Part shown: piece after piece, positions 1 to 13,455 of the stretch | Numbering within the stretch: position 1 is the first letter of the stretch | Layout: the number at the start of each line of letters is the position of its first letter | Source of the DNA: Castor canadensis | Taxonomy: Eukaryota; Chordata; Mammalia; Rodentia; Castoridae | Direction of reading: 5' to 3' | DNA length: 64,000 nt | NCBI RefSeq assembly: GCF_047511655.1 | Contig: NC_133391.1 | Span: forward strand, 127,876,906-127,940,905 | Notes under the pieces: generated by a model | What the model was told of the DNA's origin: nothing | Seen by the model: the letters and a program-made list of their open reading frames with translations, nothing else | The model's database searches: none | Made by a program: the position numbers and the translations under genes

Positions 1-369
1 GGATCACAATAAAGTTTGCACAATGTCTCTAGAAATAAGAACATACAAAGACACAAGGAGCAGGAATGAAGAAAATACATTAGAAGACACAGATACCTAG
101 AGAGATAAATAATAAAGGTTAAAAAACCAAAGAGAGAGATAAGGAAGGCAGTTCATAAAAAAGTCTTGAATGTTACAACTACAACTGACTTTCAAGACCC
201 TATTCAATGTTATTTTTCTACAGAGTTAACTGTAACTATAATCTGCCACTATGGATAAAATAACAGTAGAAAAAAATGATGATGAGTCTTGGAATTAAAG
301 CACCTCCAAATTCTGTCATATACTAGCTTATTAGCCAACTAATGCCCCAAATGGTTGATGAAAATGGTG

Positions 370-545
370 AAGGTGACTATTGGTCTGACTACTGATTGCA
401 TACTATATGCCAAGCTTTTTACATGCTCATTCACTACTTATGATGCTTCAAGATAGGTAGAATCAGCCTTATTTTATGGACAATGAAACTGAAGCATAGT
501 AAATTCAGATAGTTTTTCAGACCTTGAAAGGTTGCTTTGAACATC
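370..545. repeat. Possible MIR remnant
   Basis: The phrases ATACTATATGCCAAGC and GACAATGAAACTGAAGCA resemble the MIR core (lower-limit and tuning phrases of the family), but the match is decayed. The rest of 1-1000 shows no recognisable element. Confidence 0.35.
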
Positions 546-1005
546 AATAGGAGTGACATATGAATGAACTATTCTGAAGATAGTAAAGTTCCATTCAAAT
601 TTTAGGTGTTATTAAGTAAGAATCTGTACACACACCTTGATATCTATATACACTTCTTGTTAATCTTACAAAGATTGCTCTCAGTAATACCAATTATCAG
701 TGCTTAGGAGACATTAACATCAGTTTCTTAAGAAGTACATACTGATTGACAACTTTTTTTCTACTGTGTTGTTTCAAAACAAGAGACTTAGAGATACTAG
801 CATTTTTTGGAAGCTCTAATAAGTCAAATGATTTGACCAAAATGATGGTTGAATTTAAGTAAACAAAAGCTCAAGTTTCTGTTATAATATTAACTAAAAA
901 GATGGTAATACACTCCAGTACATTCTCTAGACACATCCCTAAGGTTGACAAATTATGTGTTAAGTACAACTTCTAATTTAAAGAATAAAAGTAGTTCCTT
1001 GTAAT

Positions 1006-1100
1006 GTCGCATGACTGTAACCCCAAGCACTTAGGAGGCTGAAGCAGGAGGATCACAAGTTTAAGACCAGCCTGGATTACATAGTGAGTATCTAAATAAA
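1006..1100 (+). repeat. B1-like SINE monomer
   Basis: It contains GCATGACTGTAACCCCAAGC, GGAGGCTGAAGCAGGAGGAT and GACCAGCCTGGATTACATAG, the 7SL-derived B1 order, followed by an A-rich end. Confidence 0.75.
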
Positions 1101-1589
1101 TAAAGTTTTATTAAAGTGAAAGTATACTTTTTCGCCATACAGTAATTAGTATTTCAGTGACAAGAATGACAGTGACCTAAAGACTAGGCTGAACTATCTT
1201 GTTTTCAATGTTTTGGTGAGTCCAAAAGCTTTAACTTTTTATGTATGAGTCTTTGATTTGAAACAGCATCTTCTATGTTTCTTTTCATGACTATGTTTTT
1301 TTTTCCCCCCTCAGGCACAATTTATTCCCCTGTAAAAGTACCAGTTATGAGAATGGGTGCTGGGATACAAAAAGGAATAGGATATAAAATTTGTCTTCAA
1401 GGAACACTCAATCTAGTGGGGATGATTCTATCAATATTGAGGTTATTTTGTATTCTTAGTTGCTCAGATTAAATAAAAGGGTAAAAATGGTATATAACTC
1501 ATTCTCCACTTCCATTTTGAACACCAAATTTTACAAAACAAATGAGGCTAAAAGGCTGTTTAAAAAAAAAAAAGTCCAGAAGGGCCTTT

Positions 1590-2055
1590 AACCTTGTTGC
1601 TTAAAATCTTCCAATAACTTCTTAATACACTTAGGATAAAAATCAAACTCCTTACCATAATCAATGAACCCTACTTGATTTGACCTATGATAACATCTGA
1701 TCTCATTTTATATTTTGCTCCTTTTTGTTCCTTAGGGTCCAGTTATAAGCTTATTTTCTATTCAAAGAACAGAAAACCATTTTACCTGATGGCCTTTGCT
1801 GACCATTCAGTCAAAAGCAAAATCCACACGTCCCCCTCTCTGTTGTGCTTCTCACATATCTCAGTTCATTTCTTCATAGCACTTATTACTATCCGACAGT
1901 ATATTATTTGTGTATTTATTGTCTATCTCCCTCTTCTAAACTGAGAATGAGACCACATGTACCTTTTATACCTTATTTATTGAAATATTCTAGCACTTAG
2001 AATAAATAAAATCTAACACTTAAGAGGTACTCAGTAAGTATCTATGAATGAATCA
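1590..2055 (+). repeat. L2-type LINE 3' end
   Basis: The typical L2 tail layout is visible: CAATAACTTCTTAATACA, a CTTCTCACATATCTCAG segment, TTCTAAACTGAGAATGAGA, then AGGTACTCAGTAAGTATCTA near 2025. It is old and diverged. A MIR-like piece (2050-2130, minus) and another L2-tail-like piece (about 2130-2230) follow directly. Confidence 0.6.
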
Positions 2056-2379
2056 CAGAAGTGCTTGAGTGGTTGAGCTAGGATTCAAACTGACTGGCTG
2101 CTAATCCCAGAGCCCACTGATTATATCATACTGTTTGTAAGGACAGGATTGGACCTGATTTATTTTTGCATCCTCCACATACTCTAGCACATTGCTTTGT
2201 GTAAAATATGCAATTAACAGATACTGAATGATATTTTATATTTCCTGTTTTAAGTTTTTAGGTACTAGAGTAATAAAACCAATTCATGCCATTCCATCTT
2301 TCTCTACAAATACTTTCTCAATCCACTTTCCCTTTTTCCCATTTAAAAAAAAAAATCCTTACTTTGCTATCAAGAACCA

Positions 2380-2471
2380 CAGCTTGGGACTGGCGGAGGG
2401 GGGGGGTGACTCAAATGGTAGAACACCATGAGGCCCTAAGTTCAAACCTCAGTGTTACCACCCTACCCCTC

Positions 2472-2505
<34 letters not shown>

Positions 2506-2510
2506 ACACA
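2380..2510 (+). repeat. ID-like SINE unit with CA tail
   Basis: GACTCAAATGGTAGAACACC and GGCCCTAAGTTCAAACCTCA mark the tRNA-derived ID part. The tail has become an (AC)n run at 2472-2503. Confidence 0.75.
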
Positions 2511-2570
2511 AAAACCCCACAGCTTGTTTTATTTTTAAGCCTTCCTTAGCACTGGTAGAAATAGACAAAT

Positions 2571-2925
2571 AACTTCTGAACTCTTAGAACAAATTTATTC
2601 CTATCTTTAAAATATGAACAATAGTCGCCTTAACACTGGCTCCTTCCCTATCCCTTCCTTCCTTCCTTCCCACAACTTCTGAACTCTTATAGCAAGTGAT
2701 TCCTATCCTTAAATTTTTCTCTCAGTACTCACTAATTACTTCCTTCCTTCTTTCCTTCCTTCCTTCCTTTCCACAACTTCTGAACTCTCACAGCAATTTA
2801 TTCCTATCCTTAAAATTTTCACATTCCATCCTTTCTCCTCCCTTCCTCCCTTCCAGCCTTCCTTCCTTCCTTCCTTCCTTCCTTCCTTTCTTCCTCCCTC
2901 CCTTCCTTCCTTCCTTCCATTTAGG
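2571..2925 (+). repeat. Tandem triplication of a ~100-bp unit ending in (CTTC)n
   Basis: Three units start with AACTTCTGAACTCT at 2571, 2674 and 2775. Each continues with TTCCTATC(T/C)TTAAA and ends in a CTTC run (2655-2670, 2740-2769 and 2858-2919). The third CTTC run is the longest. Confidence 0.85.
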
Positions 2926-5900
2926 ATGATTAAGGAAAGAAGCTTAAAATGATTTTAAAACATAGACATCCATAGTCCTGGGAAGATAATAAATTATACT
3001 CCTTTAAATGATATTACTATGTCTTAAGTGCTATCTAGCAACATTCCTCCCCCCCAAAAAAACTGTCCATAAGGGTAGTGGACTCTAATAAATCCTTGAT
3101 AAGTATGAGACATCAGTAACATTTTAAGTAGAGAATTGCTCAGATCATGAGGTCCCAAAGACATGAAATAGTACATTTAAATTTATATATCTCTCATAAA
3201 ATATCCAAGTACTTCATGTTATAGCAAAAAGAAAGTCTAAGACAAAACTGGAATCCTTCAGTTCTAAGGTTTAACACTCTTAAGGGTGTACTTTTATTCC
3301 TTTATATGATATTCCAATGGATTTCACAATCACAGCTTTTGAAATGTTCCATATATTGAGTAGCCTACAGTTAGTTATACATTATATCAGACTTTTGTAC
3401 CATAAGAAAACATTGATTTCAGCTTCAAAGTGTTACACTTTCTATTGGGTAGCACAATTTATAATTGTAATATTACTATACTGAGTACTCTAACTCATTG
3501 ATTTGATCCCCAGAAAATCATGTTTGTCATAGGAAGATACTTGAGACATAGGAAGGTAAAATGAGTATCTGTAAGCCAATGGCATGGGAAAAGAGAGAAA
3601 ATAAAAGCAATAAAGAAATAAAACCTGGTATACACACCCATAGGATAAGCAACATAAGTGCAAATAGCCCTCTCTACTTAGAAGGACTATGATAGCACAA
3701 ATATTTTACAAGGCAGAAAAGTAAGCAATGGTTATTATTACAGAATAAACCATAATACAATCTCTTCAGAAACACAAGAAAGGGTACAGGTATCAGACAT
3801 ATTTGTTAAAAGTATAGACATTTCAAAGAAACCCAGCTTTCTGGGGTAATTGTTTTCTAGGGTTCAGATAGCTCATTTTACTATATTGCTATTTATACTG
3901 TATGTAGGAGATTGTCACAAAAATTCATTATATTATTTTGATAATGCTTCCTCAACAATAACTCTCCATATGATGAACAGGAACATGTTTTATTCACTGC
4001 ACCTAAAAAATTTACCTGGCTTATTAACTAGTTAATTTAAATTAGAACATAAATGCTATGAAAAAAAATTTCTGCTATTTTAGCAACAAAACTTATTTGA
4101 AATAATATTCTTAGGTCTTTAAGAGTTAAAAAAAAAAAACAAACCTTAGAAGCAGTATATTCCAAAGTCCTCCTTTCTAAAGTACAGACTATCAAATCAG
4201 CCTATAACCGTACCTTCCAATTGGAGAGAATCTGGGTTCTCAATGGAATGCCAAATAGGACTGGCAGACATTTACTCTTAAAGAAAAAGAATGGTATGTT
4301 TGCATTGTTCTGTTAATAGCATGCTAACAAGTATGTTTTCTGAAGGGTTACTAATGGACAGAAAAAAACATATAATGAAGCTGCAAATAGTGGACAGCCA
4401 TTCATGCTCTGTTGGTCTTCAGTTGCTAGAGAGAAGAAAGTCAGTCCTCTAATCTTAGGCAGCTATATAAAAGGATCCTCTCTTGTTAAAGCTCAAGAGA
4501 ATCTGAAGAGGAATAAAAGAGAAAAAACTCAGACAGATTATGCTGTCAATTTTAGTTGTCATAACGTGCTTCAGAGATAAAACATTCCTCTGAATGGCAA
4601 TTGAACAGATGGAAATTTTCATTTTTGGTTAACTGGATGGGAAGAATTGGACCAGTACCTAAAATGACATTGAAATGAAGCTCAAACCCCCTCCCACAAG
4701 AAGGAAACAGATGCATCACTCTAGATACAAAATAAATTATTGAACAGTGCATATATTATATTGGCATCATTGTATCCAACTGTACATCTGCACAATGTTT
4801 TAGTCTCCTGGTGAGAGAACAGACATTTCTGAAAGGGAAAATAGGCAACTATTGAAGTGAATCAGATAAGTATACCATTTGGGTAAGAAAAGCCAAAGCA
4901 ACACTTCACTGAATTTGAAGTTATTCATGCTGAGAAGAAAAAGGAACTATAAATTATAGTGATTCCAATGCCCTTGAACTTATACATTGACTTAAATGTG
5001 GTAGATTTTGAAATATAAAGACACATTTTCAAGATTTTCATAATCTTAAATCACAATGAATATGAAAAAATGTGACTACTTAAGGCCCTAAAGGAGTTAT
5101 GGCTGAATATCCTCCTTACTTGATCTGACAGATAAGTGAGTAATATATTAAACTAAAACTACATTCCTTATCTTAAGCAAGGATTAGATAGGATTCACAA
5201 AATACATAACTAAAAGGAGACCTACTTTGGTGATTTAAAGTTAAAAAGTTCCTATGAGTGTGAATTAAGGAAATGAATTTGAGATGAACTCACTTTGTCT
5301 CTTGAGGTTCCATTTCTATACTGTCCTGGTGTCCCTTACCACTCCTTTCCTAGCTGGCTCCTGCTCACTCCTGGAGCTGATCTACACAGGCAGCTGGTAC
5401 CTCCTATACTTCCACTGAGTCTTCCTATCAACCCCTTCTACTCTTTCCCAACTCTTAGTCCAAACAAAAGGAAACTACTAGTTTTAGAGGGCAGGTATAA
5501 CAAGCAGGGTTTGCTATTCTGTTTTGTTTTTAAGTTATAATCTCATTTGGGACAGGGCCAGCAACACTCCTGTGTTATTAAGGGTGATCATAGGAGAATC
5601 TGACCAGAGAATGTGGATGATGCCTGAGATGCCAAATCCTGAGGTTAGTGCCTAAAAGAGAAAGTGCAAAAGATTTTATGTTTAAATAACAGAAAGTGTG
5701 GCTTCCCTTTATTTATTAAGTCATTCATCACACTGTAGTAAACTTTTACTCAATATCCAAAGTGATAGAGTATTTTCTCACACAGAAACCAAACTATATT
5801 TAATAAGGATTCACTAACCTGAAGACCAACTGAATTGTCTCACAAGACTATTAGAATAACACAAGTGAGAAAAATATGCTCAGTGTCACAAAATATTAAT

Positions 5901-7555
5901 GGAGAGCAGACAGCACATGGGCACAGTGAATTACAAGTCAGTAAATATTGGTACACAATCTTCATAATGGTATTTTAAAATGGCATTTATTTTAGAAATA
6001 AAAAGTTGCACAGGGAAGTAATTTTTTGCATTCTTCCAATCATTTTTAAATATGGGCAAATGTGACATAGGTAAGGCTCATTAAAGATATAGGAATAAAA
6101 ATATAACCTAAAAGTAAAAGCATAAGGAGGTTGGGCCCATCTGGACTTATTAGAGAAAAGCCTTCAGGGGGGAAAGCATGGGATGTGGGATAGGAGAAAT
6201 AGAAGGTAATTGGGAATGGGGAACTTGCATTGGCTCCTTCCCTGGGGAGTTTCTGCCGAGGAAGGAGAATAAGAATAGAACCTTCAGGAACAGTATCAAG
6301 TGATGGCTGGATGCCCAAAGAGAGTGTTGCTAGAAAAAGGCCATGGTATGATATGGACCAGAAATCATATTCTGTCCCTCCAACTCATTCCAACGTCCTC
6401 TCTTATTTAAACTTAAATTGCAACTATGGTTTCTATTACCCACTCTCTATTTGTAGTATCCCTCATTGTTCTTCTGCAGTCAGTCATATTAACACAAATT
6501 GATATCTTACTAATAGATAACCTAAAAAAAATATTCCACAAAACATTCTATGTACTCCAGATACCCTATCTTATTTATCTTCAGTGGTCACTGGTCTGGG
6601 GATTAACAAAGGAGGCTGATGGACCATCCATCAAGAAGGTAAGTGAAAATTTCCAATCACAGAGCATCAGGGCATGTAGGAGTCCCATATCTTTTTAAAT
6701 GAGAGCAAAAGGAGGGCCAAAAGGGCTAACTAGAAAAAAGCGGTGTGATTTCATTTCAGGTTAAGTCGACGATTTCCTTATCATTAGAGATGGATACTTA
6801 CTGTTCTTACTTTGATATCTTTACATTTTCTTATCAAACATAATACTGACATGTTGCTTATTAACACACATGAATAAAGCATTTCTTAACATGAATAATA
6901 TAGTTTAGAAAATGTAGAAAGACAAACTCTTCTCTGGTAAGTAATAAAGGAGACTGGATTTACCTAAGAGCAATGCCTCGAATGGGGCAGAGAAAAGCTG
7001 AAGTGCCATCAATAAAACCATATGTGGCAAATGGTTCACATTAAATCTACTTATTCCCCATTGAAAAGGAGCACCAAAGACTAAAGCTCTTTTACTTCCC
7101 TTTCTCAGCTTTTGTGTTGGGCAGACAGATAATTAGCACATTTTCAATGCTAACCAATTCTGTACTCTACTAAGAACTTGGATTCTTCAAAACTATGATT
7201 TTATTACATTCTTTAGCAATCAATTATAACTATTTAAAATTTTCTGTATCAAATTGTCTTCTAACATTTGTTTACTTTGCCCATCAAAAATCATTATATA
7301 AATTCTAGACCAAAAAATAACATTCTATTTGGAATTCTAAACATTGTTAGTTTTTCTGTCTTGTAAAAGGCAAGAAACAAAAACAAAAGTCAACCACACA
7401 GTAAAGCAAATATAGTAATAGGACATATAATTTTTACAGAACTTTCTGTAAGTAGTTCCAGAATAAGTTACTCTGACATAACAAATATTTCTCAAATACA
7501 CTGTATTTGAAGGCACTAATGTTGACAGCATTGTTCCTATGTACCATTATAACTA
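2926..7555. other. Unrecognised intronic sequence
   Basis: This is AT-rich NDUFAF2 intron sequence. I see no exon, RNA gene or repeat family I can name. Open frames here (for example near 6046-6700) are short, overlap on opposite strands and have no protein-like features. Confidence 0.5.
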
Positions 7556-7559
7556 ATTA

Positions 7560-8900
7560 TCCCTTAAAAAACTTACGTAAAATTCATGTAATATAAAATT
7601 TACTCTTTTAAAGCATATGATTCATTAGTATTTAGTACATTCACAATATTCACAACCATTGCCTCTATCTAGTTCCAAAATATTTTCATCATTCCAAAAG
7701 AAACTCTATAATCATTAAATAGCCACTTCCTATTCATCCTTTTTCCCTCACCCCAGCAATATGTACTCTGTCTCAATGGATTTATATATTCTGGATATTG
7801 CATATAAATGAAATCATACAATATATGACTGTATTTGCTTCTTTCACCTAGCAGAATATGTTCATGGGTTTATCTACACTGCAGCATGTATAAATCAATA
7901 CTTCATTCCATTTCATGTCTGAGTAATATTACATTATATACATGCACACACATACACACACATATACCACATTTTGTTTATTCATTCATCTGGCGATAGT
8001 CACTTGGGTTTTGCCTGCATTTTGGCTATTGTGAATAATGGATTTATTGAACATTCACCACACACATTTGTTTGAGTGTCCATTTTAAATTCTTTTGGAT
8101 ATCTAGGAGAACTGCTGGCTCAAATGGTAATTCTATGTTTAAGGAACCACCAAACTTTTCCACAGAAGCTGCACCATTACATATACCTACCAATAATGTA
8201 CAAGAGTTTTAATTTCACATATCCTCACCACTTTTTTTATGGTAGTGAGAAGTGGTATCTCACCATCTTTCTGATCCACAATTCTATAATGATGTTGAGT
8301 ATCCTTTTATGTACTTTTTTGGCCATTTGTGTACCTTCTTTGGACAAATGTCTATTCCAGTCTGCATTCCATTTTTTAATTTAGTTATTAGTCTTTTCAT
8401 CATTGGGTTATAAAAGTTCTTTATATATTTTAGATACCATACACATTATGATTTTCAAATATTTTCTCCCTTTCTATAAGTTGTCTTTTCATATTCTTGA
8501 CCATGTCTTTTGATGAACCAAAGTATTTAATTTTGATGAAGTCTTGCTTATCTATTTTTCTTTTGTTACTTGTTGCTTTAAGTGTCATATCTAAGAAAGC
8601 ATTGTGAAATCCACAGTTGTGAAGATTTATCTCTATGTATTGCTTCTATTTAATTCCTATATTTAGGTGGCTGATACATTCTGAGTTAATTGTTGTATAT
8701 GGTGTGATTTTTTACAATTTCATTCTTTTGAAATTGTGTCTCAGCACCACTTACTGAAGGAGATTACTCTTCCCCCCATGGAATGGTTCTGGTACCACTG
8801 TAGCAAATCAATTGGCAAAGATTTCTGAATGTTCACCTCTATTTCATTTGTCTATGGTTATCCATTTAAACAATATGGTTCTCTTAAGTGTTGAAAGCAT
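7560..8900 (-). mobile_element. Old L1 copy, 3' UTR to ORF2, minus strand
   Basis: Read on the minus strand this is the end of L1 ORF2 and its 3' UTR. The plus strand shows the usual reversed landmarks: TGTGAATAATG before 8041, TTTTGGATATCTAGGAG near 8092, CACCAATAATGTACAAGAG-like sequence near 8190, and TTTTCTCCCTTTCTATA near 8461. It has many stops and is dead. It is in sense orientation to NDUFAF2. Confidence 0.75.
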
Positions 8901-9537
8901 AAATATAAGAATCTGGATAAGAAATAAGAAATACTACTGAACTCTTTAATCTAAGGTTTCAATATACTGGTACCATGCTTTCTCAATAGCAACCACATCT
9001 GTAATCTGAGTTATGCCTTTATTAGGAATGATACTCTGACCTGACACTGATTTTCCTGAAGCTAACCTGAAGAAAGATGGAAGCTCCTTTGATTTTCACA
9101 AATCAACTTCAGGCACTCTTTATAACTTAAATGACACTGAAATGGAATTACGAACCATTCCTTTTGTGCAGTCCACTATCCCTGGAGGAGAAGGTTTGGT
9201 GTATTTGCTACAAATGTTACTTATGTTTTCTGGATTTGTGAATTCAGGAACAAGTATATAGAAATGGGCAAATAAAAGAAGTGAGGGTGTAAAATACAAA
9301 GTTGTTTTGGAAGATACTTGCTTCAAAAAGACTAATTTTCAAGATAATAATAGGGAAGAAAAGTCATAGGAACAAATAGGAATGGCTTGTTTTTATCCTC
9401 ATATTATAAAAAATAGAGAAAATTATTCTTTTTCTTTTTAGTTTACTCTCACTAATCATTTAGTAGCTAAAATCATAATTTAGTTACCCCTGTTCTATCA
9501 ATTCCACAACTTGGCACTGCTATTAACACTGAATGTC
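8901..9537. other. Unrecognised intronic sequence
   Basis: Nothing recognisable is seen between the old L1 and the short L1 tail that follows. Confidence 0.5.
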
Positions 9538-9665
9538 TTTTTTTATTATTTATTCATATGTGTATACATTATTTGGGCCATCTCTCCCCACTGACTCCCA
9601 CCCCCCTCCTTCTCCCCACCCCCACTTCCAGGTATAACCTGTACTACCCTCATCTCCAAATACAC
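9538..9665 (-). mobile_element. Short L1 3' end, minus strand
   Basis: A TTTTTTATTATTTATTCATA start, then GTGTATACATTATTTGG and a C-rich tract (CCCACCCCCCTCCTTCTCCC), is the reverse of the L1 tail seen elsewhere in this window. It is only about 125 bp, so strongly 5'-truncated. Confidence 0.8.
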
Positions 9666-9824
9666 TGAACATCTTTAATGGATTTATTTACAACTCACAG
9701 TACAATGATATTAAGAAGCAGGCAGAAGGTCGTAGGTTTTATAGTATGGGATAAAACAGGAGGATGGGAGAAGGGCTATTTTGCAAATAAACCACAATTG
9801 TCTAAGATATCAGATAATGTAGAA

Positions 9825-9935
9825 CATTGCTTCTCTAACTTCAATGTACATGTGAACTGTGGATGGATCTTGTTAAAATGAAAGTTCTGATTCAGTAGGT
9901 CTGGGGTAAGGCCTAAGATTCTGCAAGCATACATA
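9825..9935 (-). mobile_element. MER5A-like hAT fragment
   Basis: GATCTTGTTAAAATGAAAGT, CTGATTCAGTAGGTCTGGGG and AGATTCTGCAA are the characteristic MER5A internal phrases in reverse orientation. It is non-autonomous and old. Confidence 0.75.
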
Positions 9936-12254
9936 GAAGATTGAATCTGTCAAAGAAAAATGTGATTTTTAAGGATATACTACTAGGACTCAGAACAAAG
10001 TCCACCTTTGATCCTTCTACTTCCATTCACAGATGTCTCTCTTTTTTATGGCTCCTCATTCCTTCAGTACCTAAAGTCTCCTACCTCACAGAGGTAAGCA
10101 TCATAAGCAAAAGAAAGGAAGACTTTCTTCTTCTTAACCTTCTAAAACATCTTTCAGTTTGCTCTTCAATCTAATTTGATATTGTTATTTCTAATGATCA
10201 AAGCAATCCAGACAAGAGTGAGAATTAATGAAGCTTTGCTCCATCAAGGGAGAACTTGTATTCTAACAGACTATCTTATCAACCCACAGTAATGTCTAGC
10301 AGGGAGACTGCTCTGTGAAAAATATATTGAGGTCCTTTATGTTCCTAGAACATCTAAAGTGATCTTCCATTATTTCTCCTCAACTTTTATGGGTACTCTA
10401 GGGTTTGAATATGCAAATGAGCAGCCTTAAAGCCTCCAATTCCACTTCCTTTAAGATGATAAATGGCTTCACAAGTCACAATATACTGCAAACATGAACT
10501 GTTACATTGTCTTCAACTATTCAAAATTTTAAATCATAAATATCTGAGTACAATGGGTCTCCTGTGATGAAAAATCTCATCTTAACTATAATTGATTAGG
10601 CAGAAAGGAGGGAGGGAGGGAGGAAGGGAGGAAATGAAAATTTGGTAATGAAACATACACAGGTGGATCATGCTATAGGGAAGGAAGACAGAGAAAGGTA
10701 TGAAATATTATCGGAAGGAGAGAAAAACTGGTTATTTACAGACAGAAAGGATGATCGCAGAGATTAGAATTTAGCCAAAATATCTTTCAAATTGGAGGAA
10801 GCCCAAGACCCAATCCTCTGTAACATTGTTATCATTTATTCAGTAACATCAAAACCTCTGTTAAATCCATTAGCAAAGTCTCCCCAACACTCATGCCTGT
10901 TCATAGGATCAAAATGTGTTTTTGGCATTTTGAACAAATAAAATTTTATAAACCTATTCCATATATTGATTAAAGAAAAAGGACATGTTAAAAGCCATTA
11001 AACTGTTACTATAATGATTCCAAAACCACAATAGTTTCTTTTTGCTGAAACTATTTTGGTGGGTATCTACATCTTTATTTCATAAAAATAGGAAACAAAT
11101 AAATGTTCCATGAAATATACTCTAGAAAGAAAAGAAAGTGATCATTGGAATTTTTTGTTTTTTCAGTACCAGTTTCTTAAAGGATACTGTCAAATGTTAC
11201 CAATTAAAATTATCATCATTAAAATTAAAGATGTAGATTTGTGGGCTGTTTATTCATTCACTTGAGTTTACAGCTGCCCCAAAATGTTCTTGAATACATT
11301 AGTATTTATATAACTCAAACAGTAGCTACAAATTTAATTTTTGTGGCTCTAAACTTTACCCATACTAATTTTTCGGACTCTTACAGTTTAAATTTTTTTA
11401 TTATTTTCTATTCCCCCAAAAGAAAAGACATACTATAGCGTAACCTATAGGCTGAGAAGCAAATTAAGTTGCCAATCTTGGCAGGCAGCCAAAGACCAAA
11501 ATTTAGGTACATAGGTTTGCTCCAGTATGTAATATCTCATATGTTTTTAAATTTTGCAAGTGATTTTTTAAATTCTTTTGACATTAATTTCCCCATGTTT
11601 TTACATGACTACATCATTCTTTGTAGACTTTTTAAACATTTGACAGAATTTTCCAAAAGTTAAAAGGGAAAAACATTCTTTCTGCTGAAAAAAATGTCAC
11701 ATTTGAGTTAAAGATTACAAATCCTTTGAATATCAAGAATTGAAGCTGCTGGGGGGGAGGGTTCACATTTATTTGTAGGTCCCAGAATGCCCTGAGGTCT
11801 AAATAGGAAAACATCTCTTATAAACTATAATAAAATGCTCATCTGAAAAATAAAACACTCTGAAATTTATACAATTTTATCATAACAGCTTTCCAACATC
11901 CAGAAACCTACTGGATCTTTTGAAATGACAAAGGAGATAGCTTTACATTCGGAACACGGATCTTATACCACAGTGACAAAACTAGAAACCCGCCCCCTGT
12001 GCAGAAGTCTGCTCCACTCTCCACATAGCATAATGTCACCATTGTTAACATCATGACTGCTTGGACATTCAATAAATGCCATGCAGCTATTTTGTATATT
12101 TCAAAATTTTTGTTCCTACATAAGCATTAATTATAAAAAGTAAAATAAAGATTAAAAATAGAATGGAGACCTTGAAAAGATTTTATATTAGAGGGTATAA
12201 AATGAGCATTTAAAATAATTCAAAAAAGGAAAAATAAAAATAAAATCTAATGTC
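9936..12254. other. Unrecognised intronic sequence
   Basis: Only a short GGGA repeat (10603-10634) stands out. No gene, RNA or named repeat is recognised. Confidence 0.5.
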
Positions 12255-12345
12255 AAGGCTCTGGATGTAGCTTAGTGGTAAGCACCTGCCTAGCATACAC
12301 AAAGCCCTGGGTTCAATCCTCAGCACATCAAAAACAAAACACTTA
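12255..12345 (+). repeat. ID SINE
   Basis: GGATGTAGCTTAGTGGTAAG, GCCTAGCATACACAAAGCCC and GGTTCAATCCTCAGCA preserve the tRNA-Ala-like A and B boxes, followed by an A-rich tail. Confidence 0.85.
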
Positions 12346-13204
12346 ATGTCAGATCAAAATGTTATCTTCTAGTTTATCAGTCAAAAGTAAATTCAAATAG
12401 GACTCTTCATCACACCTAATTAGAACTACATAAGCCACTACATAGATGACTACATTTTGACAGTGGCTTTGGCCCATTTTCCTTTCGGCCAGCCTACTTG
12501 TTTATATAGTATTTCCATATTTTCCTTATTTGAACATCCTGTATAAGGATCTTTCTTAGTGAAGTCATATTCAATTGCAGTAATATCGCACAACAGGATC
12601 AGTCAGATTTTTTACAAGTTACAAAAGGGACTGACTGGAAATCACAGTTCAGTCACCAAGCCCTTCTCTTGTCAAGCATGTGCCACAGTCACTACTCAGG
12701 GCTTGGGTAAGTACTGTTGGTATGTGTCAATACTTTCACTTATAAAACCAGGCTGCTTTCATTGTTTTGTGAACTAACTATAAAAGGTCTGATTTGATTC
12801 TGATAAAGACTATTTTCAAAAGAAAAACAGATGAAAATTGTAACTGTGATATAATGTGCCGAAAACTGTACAATGTGATAATTTTGCCACTAAAGGAAGT
12901 TTCAACGGGTATAAAAGGAAAGTATATATTTTGTGGTACACACTAACTGTAAAATTTTTATTTTTAACTTTAATTTTTGTTAAACTATACTTTCTTAGGA
13001 GTTGGGAGTGAGTCACAACCACTCCAGATCTCAGTTTCCTCATGTATAAATGAATAAAAAGTTCCCCCTCAGTATGACCTGCATTGCTAATTCATAACTA
13101 GGAAGAATAGTGTCCTAATGTCAAACACACATATATACACAGACACACAGGTTAAAATTTTAAGTGATTCAATGAAATAATTTATTTTGCTTCTTGAAGT
13201 TGAT
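12346..13204. other. Unrecognised intronic sequence
   Basis: I see nothing beyond a short CA-rich patch near 13125-13150. Confidence 0.5.
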
Positions 13205-13455
13205 TATGTGGTCTTTAAAAATATTTTAAAATTTTCAACTGACATCATAATCATACATATTTACAGGATACCACATGACATTTCAATACATGTATATAAT
13301 GTGTAATCATCAGACCAGAGTAAATAACATATTCATCACCTCAAACACATTATTTCCTTATGCTGGGAACACTCAAATTGGCTATTTTAAAATATTCAGT
13401 TAATTGTTTTCAGGTATAGTCATCCTACTGTGCCATAGAATGTTAGAAGTCATTC
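13205..13455 (-). mobile_element. Old L1 3' UTR piece, minus strand
   Basis: CAATACATGTATATAATGTG, CATATTCATCACCTCAAACA and ATAGTCATCCTACTGTGCCA are the antisense landmarks of an ancient mammalian L1 3' UTR. Confidence 0.7.

Noticed and set aside
12255..12345. tRNA-like sequence
   Set aside because: The A and B boxes belong to an ID SINE, with an A-rich tail and many sister copies in the window; it is not a tRNA gene.
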